Assembly (NCBI GenBank): GCA_036567985.1 | Contig: DATCTK010000062.1 | Span: forward strand, 56,063 to 120,062 | Length of the DNA: 64,000 nucleotides | DNA from: SZUA-229 sp036567985 | GTDB taxonomy: Bacteria > Pseudomonadota > Gammaproteobacteria > SZUA-229 | Direction: 5' to 3' | In this document: positions 27,517 through 35,832 of the stretch, piece after piece | Numbering within the stretch: position 1 is the stretch's first letter | Layout of the letters: every line of letters starts with the position of its first letter | The notes under the pieces: generated by a model | What the model was told of the DNA's origin: nothing | The model's database searches: none | What the model saw: only the letters and a program-made list of their open reading frames with translations | Program-made: the position numbers and the translations under genes

Positions 27517-29140
27517 CTGTAATCACACCTATCCAGCTAAGTAAGGGCACGCCCAGCAGAAGCGTATGCTGATCCGCCGGCTGACCCAGTATAATCGCCG
27601 CACTGATGACACCCGCCAGTCCAATCAGCGTATAACTGAGTCGCTGCTGATTGAGCTTGATGCGTTGTTTCAATGCCTCCATCTGCTGCGCCTGCTGTTT
27701 TTCAGCCTCGCCTTCCGCGACTTTTTTCAGCGCATCGAATACCAGTTCCGGCAAAGCCGGCATTTTTTCCGCGATATATGGCAGATTCTTTTTAAACCCC
27801 CTGATCAAGGCACGGCTGCCCACCTGCTCGTTCATCCATTTTTCCAGAAACGGCTTGGCGGTTTTCCATAAATCCAGCTCCGGGTATATCTGCCGACCCA
27901 GGCCTTCGATATTCAATAATGTTTTTTGCAGCAACACCAGTTGCGGCTGTACTTCCATATCAAAACGCCGTGCAGTCTGGAACAGCCGCAGCAATAACTG
28001 ACCGAAAGAAATATCCTTTAACGGCCGTTCGAATATGGGTTCACAGACACTGCGAATGGCCGATTCAAACTCATCCACCCGTGTGTCAGCCGGCACCCAG
28101 CCGGAATCCACATGCAATTGTGCCACCCGGTTATAGTCACGCTTGAAAAACGCCAGAAAGTTTTCTGCCAGGTAACGCTGGTCACCGGAACTCAGGGTAC
28201 CGACAATGCCGAAATCCACCGCGATGTATTTCGGTTGCTGTGGGTCACTTGTATCCACAAACAGGTTACCCGGGTGCATATCCGCATGGAAAAAATTATG
28301 CTTGAACACCTGGGTAAAAAATATTTCCACCCCCAGCTCCGACAGGCGCTGCATATTCACCCCTGCCTGTTTCATTTTTTCGATGTGCGCCATGGACTCG
28401 CCGTGGATGCGTTCCATCACCATGACATTACGGCGGGTGTAACTCCAGTAGATCTCCGGAATATATAACTGATCACTGTGTTCAAAATTACGCCGCAACT
28501 GGCTGGCATTCGCCGCTTCACGCATCAGGTCCAGCTCATCCAGAATGGTTTTTTCGTAATCAGCAACGATCTCGGTTGCACGCAGGCGTCGCGCTTCACG
28601 GGAATAACGTTCTGCCAGTGAGGCAATAATGCGCAACAATGAGGTGTCGCGCTTGATCACCGGTAACACATCCGGCCGCAGCACCTTGACCACGATCTCT
28701 GTACCATCTTTCAGGCGTGCACTGTGCACCTGGGCAATCGAGGCCGAGGCCAGTGGCACAGAATCGAATTCATCAAAGATATCCTCAACCTTGCAGCCAT
28801 AGGCCTGCTCGATAATCTGCTGTGCCTTAACACTGTCAAAGGGTGGCACCTTATCCTGCAACGCCACCAGCTCTTCGGCGATATCTTCCGGCAGCAGGTC
28901 CTTGCGGGTCGACAGCATCTGCCCGAACTTGATAAAAATCGGCCCCAGATCCTGCAATGCTTCACGTAAGCGCTGTCCCCTGGGTGCGCGCTTTCTGGCA
29001 AACCAGTTCCAGGGCAACAGGTAGATTACAAAACGAAATGGACGGAACAGGTGAATGGCAAAAATGATGTCATCCAGACCATGCCGGGCCAGTACATAAT
29101 TGATATAAAGCAGTCGGAGAATCTGTACCGGATTAAACAT
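27482..29140 (-). CDS. ubiB: Ubiquinone biosynthesis protein UbiB
   Basis: ABC1/ADCK-type atypical kinase of 552 residues. The family-defining KxGQ motif appears as FIKFGQMLSTRKDLLP with following EDIAEELVALQDKVPPF; VKVLRPDV, FHADMHPGNLFV and AVDFGIVG are the kinase-like core. Two C-terminal membrane segments (about 505-550) anchor it to the inner membrane. UbiB supports coenzyme Q synthesis, probably by ATP-driven release of lipid intermediates. It lies 12 bases after ubiJ. Confidence 0.95.
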   Translation of the reverse strand: MFNPVQILRLLYINYVLARHGLDDIIFAIHLFRPFRFVIYLLPWNWFARKRAPRGQRLREALQDLGPIFIKFGQMLSTRKDLLPEDIAEELVALQDKVPPFDSVKAQQIIEQAYGCKVEDIFDEFDSVPLASASIAQVHSARLKDGTEIVVKVLRPDVLPVIKRDTSLLRIIASLAERYSREARRLRATEIVADYEKTILDELDLMREAANASQLRRNFEHSDQLYIPEIYWSYTRRNVMVMERIHGESMAHIEKMKQAGVNMQRLSELGVEIFFTQVFKHNFFHADMHPGNLFVDTSDPQQPKYIAVDFGIVGTLSSGDQRYLAENFLAFFKRDYNRVAQLHVDSGWVPADTRVDEFESAIRSVCEPIFERPLKDISFGQLLLRLFQTARRFDMEVQPQLVLLQKTLLNIEGLGRQIYPELDLWKTAKPFLEKWMNEQVGSRALIRGFKKNLPYIAEKMPALPELVFDALKKVAEGEAEKQQAQQMEALKQRIKLNQQRLSYTLIGLAGVISAAIILGQPADQHTLLLGVPLLSWIGVITGAAFVWLGLRK

Positions 29141-29152
29141 AGGTCTGGGTTA

Positions 29153-29806
29153 TTATTCTGTAGCGTTCTGGGTGGAATTCGGTGATGACGTTTGTTGTGA
29201 CAACTGATTGTGCAACAGTTTCAGCCTGGCGGCCAGCCGATCTGTGCCTTCCCTGAGTTGATCCACCTGTTCGATAAAGGATCTGAGTTCTGCATTGGCC
29301 GGACTGAGCCGCGCTTCTTCCTGCAGGTATTCACCACTGTCCAGGCTGACCGAGTGCCCCGCCCGCGCCAGCCATTGCTGAAAACTACGCAGGCCATTAC
29401 CGATTTTATGTGCAGCAATGTCACCCAGGCCTTTTGCCAGTAGCTCTTCCCAGTCGATATTCAATTGCGAAAACAGCAGGCTGAATTTATTCGCCAGTCG
29501 TGTATCGCCACTCAGCTCTATTTCGCCACTGAACAGCTGGTCCCGCTTGTCTTCTGCCAGCGCCAGTTTGGCAAAGGCCAGCGGCGTACCGCGCAGGCGC
29601 GCATCGGCCTCACCGTCAAAATCGGTCAGCAGCATAAATTCATCTGCGGAGGGGAATATTGCCAGGCTGACATCGATACCACTTAACTCGATGATGATCA
29701 CCCGGCCTTCCAGCGAGGCGAACGCGGCGGGGCCGTCCGGGTCGAGGCGGATATAACGATTCAGTGCGTTTTCAATCGCGGCACTCAGTAGTTGCGCAAC
29801 GTCCAT
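29153..29806 (-). CDS. ubiJ: Ubiquinone biosynthesis accessory factor UbiJ
   Basis: Protein of 217 residues with an N-terminal SCP2 lipid-binding domain and a C-terminal coiled-coil region (FIEQVDQLREGTDRLAARLK). UbiJ with UbiK organises the soluble Q-biosynthesis complex and binds prenyl intermediates. The ATG at 29806 has GAGGGG 6 bases upstream and starts MDVAQLLSAAIENALNRY, the normal start; longer readings overlap ubiE. It sits between ubiE and ubiB as in E. coli. Confidence 0.92.
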   Translation of the reverse strand: MDVAQLLSAAIENALNRYIRLDPDGPAAFASLEGRVIIIELSGIDVSLAIFPSADEFMLLTDFDGEADARLRGTPLAFAKLALAEDKRDQLFSGEIELSGDTRLANKFSLLFSQLNIDWEELLAKGLGDIAAHKIGNGLRSFQQWLARAGHSVSLDSGEYLQEEARLSPANAELRSFIEQVDQLREGTDRLAARLKLLHNQLSQQTSSPNSTQNATE

Positions 29807-29831
29807 CCTGTGCCCCTCTGAATAATCCGGC

Positions 29832-30578
29832 CTAAACCTTGAAACCCTTGTGCAGTGCGACAATGCCGCCACTGAGATTATGGTAGCGGGTATTGCTGAA
29901 GCCCGCCTGTTCCATCATCGCCTGCAGGGTTTGCTGATCAGGGTGCATGCGAATTGATTCTGCCAGGTACTGGTAGCTTTCCGCATCGCGGGCGATCAGC
30001 TTGCCCATCAATGGCAGCAGCTTGAATGAATAAACATCGTAAACCGGTGCCAGCCCGGGGGCCACCGGCCTGGAAAATTCCAGCACCAGCAGGCGCCCGC
30101 CGGGCTTGAGCACGCGGTACATGGAGGCCAGGGCCTTGTCCTTGTCGGTAACGTTGCGCAGGCCAAAGGCAATGGTGATACAGTCGAAACTATTATCGGC
30201 AAACGGCAGGCATTCCGCGTTCGCCTGCACATAGCTGACGTTGCCGGCGATGCCGTGATCCAGTAGACGGGCTCGGCCACGGCGCAACATCGAGCCATTG
30301 ATGTCCGACAGCACCACTTCGCCGGACGGGCCGACCATGCGCGACATCTTCATCGCCAGGTCACCGGTGCCACCGGCCAGGTCCAGCACCCTCTGCCCGG
30401 CCTTGAGACCGGTCTGGCTCAGGGTAAAGCGCTTCCATAAACGGTGTATACCCATCGACATCACATCATTCATGATGTCGTAATTGTCTGCAACCGAGTG
30501 AAACACATCCGCGACGCGTTTTGCCTTTTCACCAACCGGTACCTGCTGGAAACCGAAATGTGTCTGTTCTTCACTCAT
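29832..30578 (-). CDS. ubiE: Ubiquinone/menaquinone methyltransferase UbiE
   Basis: SAM-dependent C-methyltransferase of 248 residues. VFHSVADNYDIMNDVMSMGIH, RVLDLAGGTGDLAMKMS, and the ITIAFGLRNVTDKDKALASM signature are clear. It methylates the benzoquinone ring of demethylubiquinone precursors (and demethylmenaquinone if present). It is 44 bases downstream of the DUF971 gene and leads the ubiE-ubiJ-ubiB set. Confidence 0.97.
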   Translation of the reverse strand: MSEEQTHFGFQQVPVGEKAKRVADVFHSVADNYDIMNDVMSMGIHRLWKRFTLSQTGLKAGQRVLDLAGGTGDLAMKMSRMVGPSGEVVLSDINGSMLRRGRARLLDHGIAGNVSYVQANAECLPFADNSFDCITIAFGLRNVTDKDKALASMYRVLKPGGRLLVLEFSRPVAPGLAPVYDVYSFKLLPLMGKLIARDAESYQYLAESIRMHPDQQTLQAMMEQAGFSNTRYHNLSGGIVALHKGFKV

Positions 30579-30622
30579 ATCGTGCTGCTCGTTATTTTTC
30601 TGTTTAATGCCTGAATTAAAGC

Positions 30623-30988
30623 CTAGTTTAATTCGGCGTGCTTATGTCCTGCTTCCTTAAGGCGCTGCAGGTAGTCCTGCCATTTGGCCTCATAGTTATT
30701 GCCCAGCTCGTACAGATACTGCCAGGTGTAGAGACCACTGTCATGGTTGTCATCAAACACCAGCTTTACCGCGTAGTGACCGACCGGCTCAATCGCCTTG
30801 ATGTTGACATCCGACTTGCCCACCTGCAGGGTTTCCTGGCCTGGGCCGTGACCCGCCACTTCTGCGGACGGTGAATGCACCCTGAGAAACTCGGTGGTGT
30901 ATTTAAACTGCTTGCCGTCGTCAAATTCGATTTCCAGAATATGCGATTTCTGGTGTAAATTAATATTGGTTGGCTTGGGTGATGCCAT
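30623..30988 (-). CDS. DUF971 domain protein
   Basis: Protein of 121 residues with the DUF971 (GBBH-like N-terminal) fold: LHQKSHILEIEFDDGKQF, LRVHSPSAEVAGHG and DDNHDSGLYTWQYLYELG, the last being the family hallmark. The domain is also found at the start of gamma-butyrobetaine hydroxylase and on Mrp-type proteins; its role is unresolved, with iron-sulfur assembly suggested. Position between hslU and ubiE is conserved in several gammaproteobacteria. Confidence 0.88.
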   Translation of the reverse strand: MASPKPTNINLHQKSHILEIEFDDGKQFKYTTEFLRVHSPSAEVAGHGPGQETLQVGKSDVNIKAIEPVGHYAVKLVFDDNHDSGLYTWQYLYELGNNYEAKWQDYLQRLKEAGHKHAELN

Positions 30989-31070
30989 AAGTCTTTTCTC
31001 CGAAGTGATCTACACCTTCCTGCCGGGCACTATTGCCAGTTGGGGGGCTCTATTCTACATTAAATTTGCG

Positions 31071-32396
31071 TTAAAGAATGTAACGACTGAGGTCTTCATC
31101 CTGCACCAGTTCGCCCAGGTGCTGGTCAACAAAGGCATTATCGATTGCCAGTGACTCACCCGGCTTGTCCGCCGCCTCGAATGACACCTCTTCCAGCAAG
31201 CGCTCCATAATAGTGTGTAGACGCCGTGCGCCGATATTCTCGGTGCGTTCGTTAACATCATGGGCCACCTGGGCAATCTGCTGAATACCGGACTCGGTAA
31301 AGCTCAGGGAATAGCCCTCGGTTTCCATCAGTGCAGAATACTGTTCGGTGAGCGAGGCATCCGGTTCGGTCAGGATGCGGGTGAAATCCTCGGTGGTGAG
31401 CGGGTGCAGCTCAACCCGAATCGGCAGGCGGCCCTGCAGCTCTGGGATCAAGTCCGAGGGTTTGGACATATGGAACGCACCTGAGGTAATAAACAGGATG
31501 TGATCGGTTTTCACCATGCCGTATTTGGTGCTCACGGTGCAGCCTTCCACCAGTGGTAGCAGATCCCGCTGCACACCTTCGCGGGAGACATCGGCACCGG
31601 AACCTTCACCGTGCTTGGCCACCTTGTCGATTTCATCGATAAACACAATGCCGTTCTGCTCGGCATTCTGCACCGCGGTAAGTTTCAGCTCGTCTTCGTT
31701 CACCATCTTGCCAGCTTCTTCGTCCACCAGCACCTTGCGCGCATCTTCAATGCGCAGTTTGCGGTGACGGGTTTTCTGCCCGCCCAGGTTCTGGAACATG
31801 CCCTGCAGCTGGTTGGTCATTTCCTCCATACCCGGCGGTGCCATAATCTCCACACCCACCGGGTCGAGTTTGATCTCCACTTCAATTTCCTTGTCGTCCA
31901 GGTCGCCTCGACGCAGTTTTTCACGGAATTTTTCCCGGGTGGAAGATGCTGCTACTTCCGGCTCGCTATAGCTGTTTCTGGCGGGCGGCAGCAGCGCATC
32001 CAGAATGCGCTCTTCTGCCGATGCTTCGGCCCGGTGACGCACCTTTTCGATTTCCAGCTCACGGGTCATTTTTATCGACATGTCGACAAGATCGCGGATG
32101 ATACTGTCAACTTCGCGACCAACATAACCCACTTCGGTGAACTTGGTGGCTTCAACCTTGATAAAAGGCGCATTCGCCAGCTTCGCCAGGCGCCGCGCAA
32201 TTTCAGTTTTGCCCACCCCGGTGGGGCCAATCATCAGAATGTTTTTCGGCGTGATTTCGTTGCGCAGCTCATCCCGCACCTGCTGGCGACGCCAGCGATT
32301 ACGCAACGCAATCGCCACCGCCCGCTTGGCCTCGTTCTGGCCAACGATGTGCTTGTCCAGTTCCTGGACGATTTCTCTGGGTGTCATTTCAGACAT
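31071..32396 (-). CDS. hslU: HslU ATPase subunit of HslVU protease
   Basis: AAA+ unfoldase of 441 residues. Walker A MIGPTGVGKTEIARRLA, Walker B NGIVFIDEIDKVAK, pore motif GYVG within TEVGYVGREVDSIIRDL, and the C-terminal GARRLHTIMERLLEEVSF and DLSRYIL tail that docks into HslV are present. It forms a hexamer that unfolds proteins for HslV. It lies 49 bases after hslV. Confidence 0.98.
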   Translation of the reverse strand: MSEMTPREIVQELDKHIVGQNEAKRAVAIALRNRWRRQQVRDELRNEITPKNILMIGPTGVGKTEIARRLAKLANAPFIKVEATKFTEVGYVGREVDSIIRDLVDMSIKMTRELEIEKVRHRAEASAEERILDALLPPARNSYSEPEVAASSTREKFREKLRRGDLDDKEIEVEIKLDPVGVEIMAPPGMEEMTNQLQGMFQNLGGQKTRHRKLRIEDARKVLVDEEAGKMVNEDELKLTAVQNAEQNGIVFIDEIDKVAKHGEGSGADVSREGVQRDLLPLVEGCTVSTKYGMVKTDHILFITSGAFHMSKPSDLIPELQGRLPIRVELHPLTTEDFTRILTEPDASLTEQYSALMETEGYSLSFTESGIQQIAQVAHDVNERTENIGARRLHTIMERLLEEVSFEAADKPGESLAIDNAFVDQHLGELVQDEDLSRYIL

Positions 32397-32445
32397 AGTT
32401 AGTTTCCACCTGGCTAGCTAGCCCGCGCCACAAAGGGCGCAGGTT

Positions 32446-32988
32446 TTAGTATTTAATTTCTTCGAGGGTGAGATTGCGGTTGGTGTAGATGCAGATGTCA
32501 CCGGCGATATTCAGGCTTTTTTCCACCACATCCCGTGCCGTCAGTTCGGTATTGTCAAACAGTGCACGCGCGGCGGCCTGGGCATAGGCACCACCGGAAC
32601 CAATCGCCAGCAGGTCATCCTGGGTGTCGATCACATCGCCGGTGCCGGAAATAATCAGCGAGGCCTCTTCATTGGCCACAATCATCATCGCCTCCAGCTT
32701 GCGCAACATACGGTCGGTGCGCCAGTCCTTGGCCATTTCCACCGCCGAGCGCACCAGCTGGCCGCTGTGTTTTTCCAGCTGCGACTCAAAGCGTTCGAAC
32801 AGGGTAAAGGCATCGGCGGTGGCACCGGCAAAGCCCACCAGCACCTTGTCGCGATACAGCCGACGCACCTTCACCGCATTGCCCTTCATCACGGTATTGC
32901 CCAGGCTGACCTGGCCGTCACCACCGATAACCACGGCGTTATCGCGCCTGACGGACAGTATGGTGGTGCCATGTAGTGTGGTTTGCAA
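32446..32988 (-). CDS. hslV: HslV peptidase subunit of HslVU protease
   Basis: Proteasome-related threonine peptidase of 180 residues. TTILSVRRDNAVVIGGDGQV follows a short pro-sequence (MQTTLHG), so Thr8 would become the catalytic N-terminal nucleophile after processing. YAQAAARALFDNTELTARD and EKSLNIAGDICIYTN are conserved. It is the first gene of the hslVU pair; the bases upstream (33000-33100) probably hold the promoter. Confidence 0.97.
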   Translation of the reverse strand: MQTTLHGTTILSVRRDNAVVIGGDGQVSLGNTVMKGNAVKVRRLYRDKVLVGFAGATADAFTLFERFESQLEKHSGQLVRSAVEMAKDWRTDRMLRKLEAMMIVANEEASLIISGTGDVIDTQDDLLAIGSGGAYAQAAARALFDNTELTARDVVEKSLNIAGDICIYTNRNLTLEEIKY

Positions 32989-33104
32989 AATCCTCTCCTG
33001 TTGTGCGCCTGCCGCACGATATGCTTTGAAAATTCAATAAGATAGTTTAAATAAGGCTAAGCGCGGTATTTTCAAGGCCGCCGCAGCACAAATCAACCGA
33101 CTAA

Positions 33105-34097
33105 TTATTTATTGGTCGATGGCGGAGACTTTGCCTTGTTGCCGGTGGCGATGTTTGTAGCTCGGCCACGCCCCTTGAGTGCGCGGGGATGCGCCGCATC
33201 GTAGGTTTTGGCCAGCTGCTGAAAATCCAGATGGGTATAGATCTGCGTGGTTTTGAGGTGGGCATGCCCCAGCAACTCCTGCACCGCGCGTAAATCCTGC
33301 GAGGCTTCCAGCATGTGCGAGGCAAACGAGTGACGCATCAGGTGGGGATACACCCGCTGTTCTATGCCCTTCTCCCGACACAGCTTGTGGATTCTGGCAC
33401 GAATCGATGAGGCACTGAGACGATTGCCGCTTTTGCTGATAAATAACGCATTTTCGCCGCTTTTTACCAGATTATCCCTGCATTTAAGCCATTTTTTCAG
33501 CGCCGTCTCGGCCGCGCGACCGAACGGACAGTGCCGCTGTTTGCGCCCTTTGCCCAGCACCTGCAGCTGCCGTGAGCCCCAGTCGATATCCTGTATATTC
33601 AGTGAGATCAGCTCCGACAGGCGTAAACCGCCCGCATACAGCAGCTCCAGAATGGCATGGTCTCGCAGTTCCAGTGGTTGCTCGGTACGGGTATTTAGCA
33701 ACTGCTGCAGCTGCTGCGGATGCATCACCTCCGGCAGCCGGCGCTCTGACCTGGGCGCCCGCACGTGGGCGACAGGGTTGCTGCTGATCAGCTGGTTTAC
33801 CTGCAAATAGCGAAACAGACGACGCAGCGAGCTCAGCAGGCGCTGGATGCTTTTGCCCCCCATGCCCTGCCGGTGCAGCTGGCTGACAAACTGGCGAATA
33901 TGCTGCTCATCCAGCGCACCCCAGGCGGTTATCCGCTGCGCATCGATAAAGCCCATCAGGCGACTGATGTCGCGTTGATAGGCCTTGAGTGTATGGGGGG
34001 AAAACTGCTTTTCCGACTGCAGAAAGCGGTAGAAGTGCTGCAGGTCCGCCGCAAAGGGGCCTGCAGAGGAATCCGGCGGGTTTGGCGCGGATGCCAT
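33105..34097 (-). CDS. xerC: Tyrosine recombinase XerC
   Basis: Site-specific recombinase of 330 residues with N-terminal SAM-like core-binding domain (FSPHTLKAYQRDISRLMGF) and catalytic domain: YAGGLRLSELI (first Arg), VLGKGRKQRHCPFG (Lys), HLMRHSFASHMLE (His-x-x-Arg), LLGHAHLKTTQIYTHLD (His and the Tyr nucleophile). With XerD it resolves chromosome dimers at dif. About 25 residues beyond the usual end (rich in K, S and T) are extra. Context with dapF and DUF484 is the conserved dapF-DUF484-xerC set. Confidence 0.96.
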   Translation of the reverse strand: MASAPNPPDSSAGPFAADLQHFYRFLQSEKQFSPHTLKAYQRDISRLMGFIDAQRITAWGALDEQHIRQFVSQLHRQGMGGKSIQRLLSSLRRLFRYLQVNQLISSNPVAHVRAPRSERRLPEVMHPQQLQQLLNTRTEQPLELRDHAILELLYAGGLRLSELISLNIQDIDWGSRQLQVLGKGRKQRHCPFGRAAETALKKWLKCRDNLVKSGENALFISKSGNRLSASSIRARIHKLCREKGIEQRVYPHLMRHSFASHMLEASQDLRAVQELLGHAHLKTTQIYTHLDFQQLAKTYDAAHPRALKGRGRATNIATGNKAKSPPSTNK

Positions 34098-34106
34098 CAG
34101 CGGAAT

Positions 34107-34829
34107 TTATCCGGGCAGCTGGGCACGCAGCGCCGCGCTGATGAGGTCTGCCAGGCAGCTAAGGAAGTCGGTTCCCATACCGGGATGGTAACGCTGTGCA
34201 TCACGGCTACCCAGCGCGATAAAGCCGGTGATGCCGGCATCGGCGACCGGAATCAACGCCGCCGATTTAACCTCGTCTGCCGCATCGGCAAACAGCGCCT
34301 GCATCTGCTCGTCATTCAAACGGCCACACTGAATGCGTTTTTTCTCGATCAATGCGGCAAAACGTACCAGCAGTTCGTCATCCGCCGCCACGTAGGTTTG
34401 CTGTGCGTCACCGGTGTCGGCTGGCACATGGGCCTCGGTGCTGAGACGGAAGGCAATAAAGTCGGTTCCCAGCTTGTGGCGTAATTCGTCGTCCACAATC
34501 GCCAGCACATCATCCAGGCTATCGGCACCCAGCAGGTTTACCGCCAGGCGCTGCAGACTCATATGCAAACGCTGGTTGTCGTGCACCGCTTCCACCACCT
34601 CACTCAGCCTGGCTTCGTAGTAGCGGTTCTTTTCCCGCAGCACCGACACCTGGCGCTCCACCAGCGACACCGCGCTGCCGGATTGATGGGGCACTTTCAG
34701 CTCATTGAGTAATTCAAGGTGGGAATGAAAAAAATCCGGGTGCTGCAGCAGATAATCAACCACCTGCTGCTCGCCCGGCAGCGCCTCTGTTGTCTCGGTC
34801 GCTGCCTGGGTATTCGCCTGATTCGTCAC
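34107..34829 (-). CDS. DUF484 family (GAF-like) protein
   Basis: Protein of 240 residues with an N-terminal VVDYLLQHPDFFHSHLELLN segment, a coiled coil (LVERQVSVLREKNRYYEARL) and a GAF-like C-terminal domain. This DUF484 family sits between dapF and xerC in many gammaproteobacteria; the function is not established. Its start overlaps the dapF stop by 4 bases (ATGA), so translation is coupled. Confidence 0.92.
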   Translation of the reverse strand: MTNQANTQAATETTEALPGEQQVVDYLLQHPDFFHSHLELLNELKVPHQSGSAVSLVERQVSVLREKNRYYEARLSEVVEAVHDNQRLHMSLQRLAVNLLGADSLDDVLAIVDDELRHKLGTDFIAFRLSTEAHVPADTGDAQQTYVAADDELLVRFAALIEKKRIQCGRLNDEQMQALFADAADEVKSAALIPVADAGITGFIALGSRDAQRYHPGMGTDFLSCLADLISAALRAQLPG

Positions 34830-35668
34830 AGTGTTATCTTTCCTTCAAAAACCCGCGTCGCGGGCCCGGTCATAAATAGGGGTTCATTTTCTCCGTGCCA
34901 GCGTATAACAAGCTCGCCTCCGGGTAAACTCACTTTTACGCATTCGTCCAGTTTGCCCTGTATCCGCCCCGCCGCCACTGCTGCGCAGGCTCCTGTACCA
35001 CAGGCCAGGGTCTCCGCCGCACCCCGTTCATACACCCGCAGCCGTATCGCATCGCGGGACAGGATCTGCATAAAGCCCACATTTACCCGCTCGGGGAAAC
35101 GTGCATGCTGTTCGATTTCCCGCCCCAGCGTCTCCACATTGGCGGCATCCACATCCTCCACCTGCAGTACCGCATGGGGATTACCCATCGACACCGCGGC
35201 AATCGACACCTCGCACTGGCTGGTTTGCAATGGATAACTCGCCGCCTGCTGCTCGGCTATAAACGGCAGGTCTGCCGGCGCAAATCGCGGCACACCCATA
35301 TTCACCGTCACCTGGCCATCCGCTTCCAGGGTCAGCACAATCAGCCCGCCAGCGGTCTCCACCGGAATCTGCCGGCTGCTGGTCAGCCCCTGCTCCACCA
35401 CGAAGCGGGCAAAGCAACGGGCACCATTACCACACTGCTGAACCTCGCCGCCGTCCGCATTGTAAATACGGTAACGGAATTCGGCCTCGTCGCCCCGGGG
35501 GCGCTCCACCAGCAACAGCTGATCACAGCCCACGCCGAAACGGCGATCCGCAATAAAGCGCACCTGTTCAGAAGTCAGTTCGACGGACTGGTTAATGGCG
35601 TCAATCACCACAAAGTCATTGCCCAGGCCGTGCATTTTGCTAAAGGAAATATTCATGCTCGATAGCAT
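34826..35668 (-). CDS. dapF: Diaminopimelate epimerase
   Basis: Enzyme of 280 residues that turns LL- into meso-diaminopimelate for lysine and peptidoglycan. FSKMHGLGNDFVVIDA, QQCGNGARCFARFV (first catalytic Cys) and ETLACGTGACAAVAAG (second Cys) are intact. The ATG at 35668 has AGGA 5 bases upstream; a second ATG at 35656 gives the more usual N-terminus (MNISFSKMHG). lysA, normally adjacent, lies 2.9 kb away because a regulator/rhodanese module stands between them. Confidence 0.96.
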   Translation of the reverse strand: MLSSMNISFSKMHGLGNDFVVIDAINQSVELTSEQVRFIADRRFGVGCDQLLLVERPRGDEAEFRYRIYNADGGEVQQCGNGARCFARFVVEQGLTSSRQIPVETAGGLIVLTLEADGQVTVNMGVPRFAPADLPFIAEQQAASYPLQTSQCEVSIAAVSMGNPHAVLQVEDVDAANVETLGREIEQHARFPERVNVGFMQILSRDAIRLRVYERGAAETLACGTGACAAVAAGRIQGKLDECVKVSLPGGELVIRWHGENEPLFMTGPATRVFEGKITL

Positions 35669-35785
35669 AACATCCTGATATACAAAGCGTACCTCTGAAT
35701 CATGCAGATTTTAATTGCACCCTGTTGATGCTCCGCGGGTTTTCATTGCAGCACGACTTTACTTTAGCTGCCGGGCAGCGCATAT

Positions 35786-35800
35786 TGTCATGAAATGACA
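35786..35800 (+). promoter_or_regulatory. TGTCAT/ATGACA dyad upstream of the sigma-54 activator
   Basis: TGTCAT-GAA-ATGACA is a perfect 6-bp inverted repeat with a 3-base centre, 33 bases before the activator start; a further ATGACATG overlaps its right side. The same TGTCAT half-site builds the palindromes at 38475-38524, so it is a likely autoregulatory site (inference). Confidence 0.6.
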
Positions 35801-35832
35801 TGACATGTACTAGACGTATCAGGGAACCCAGC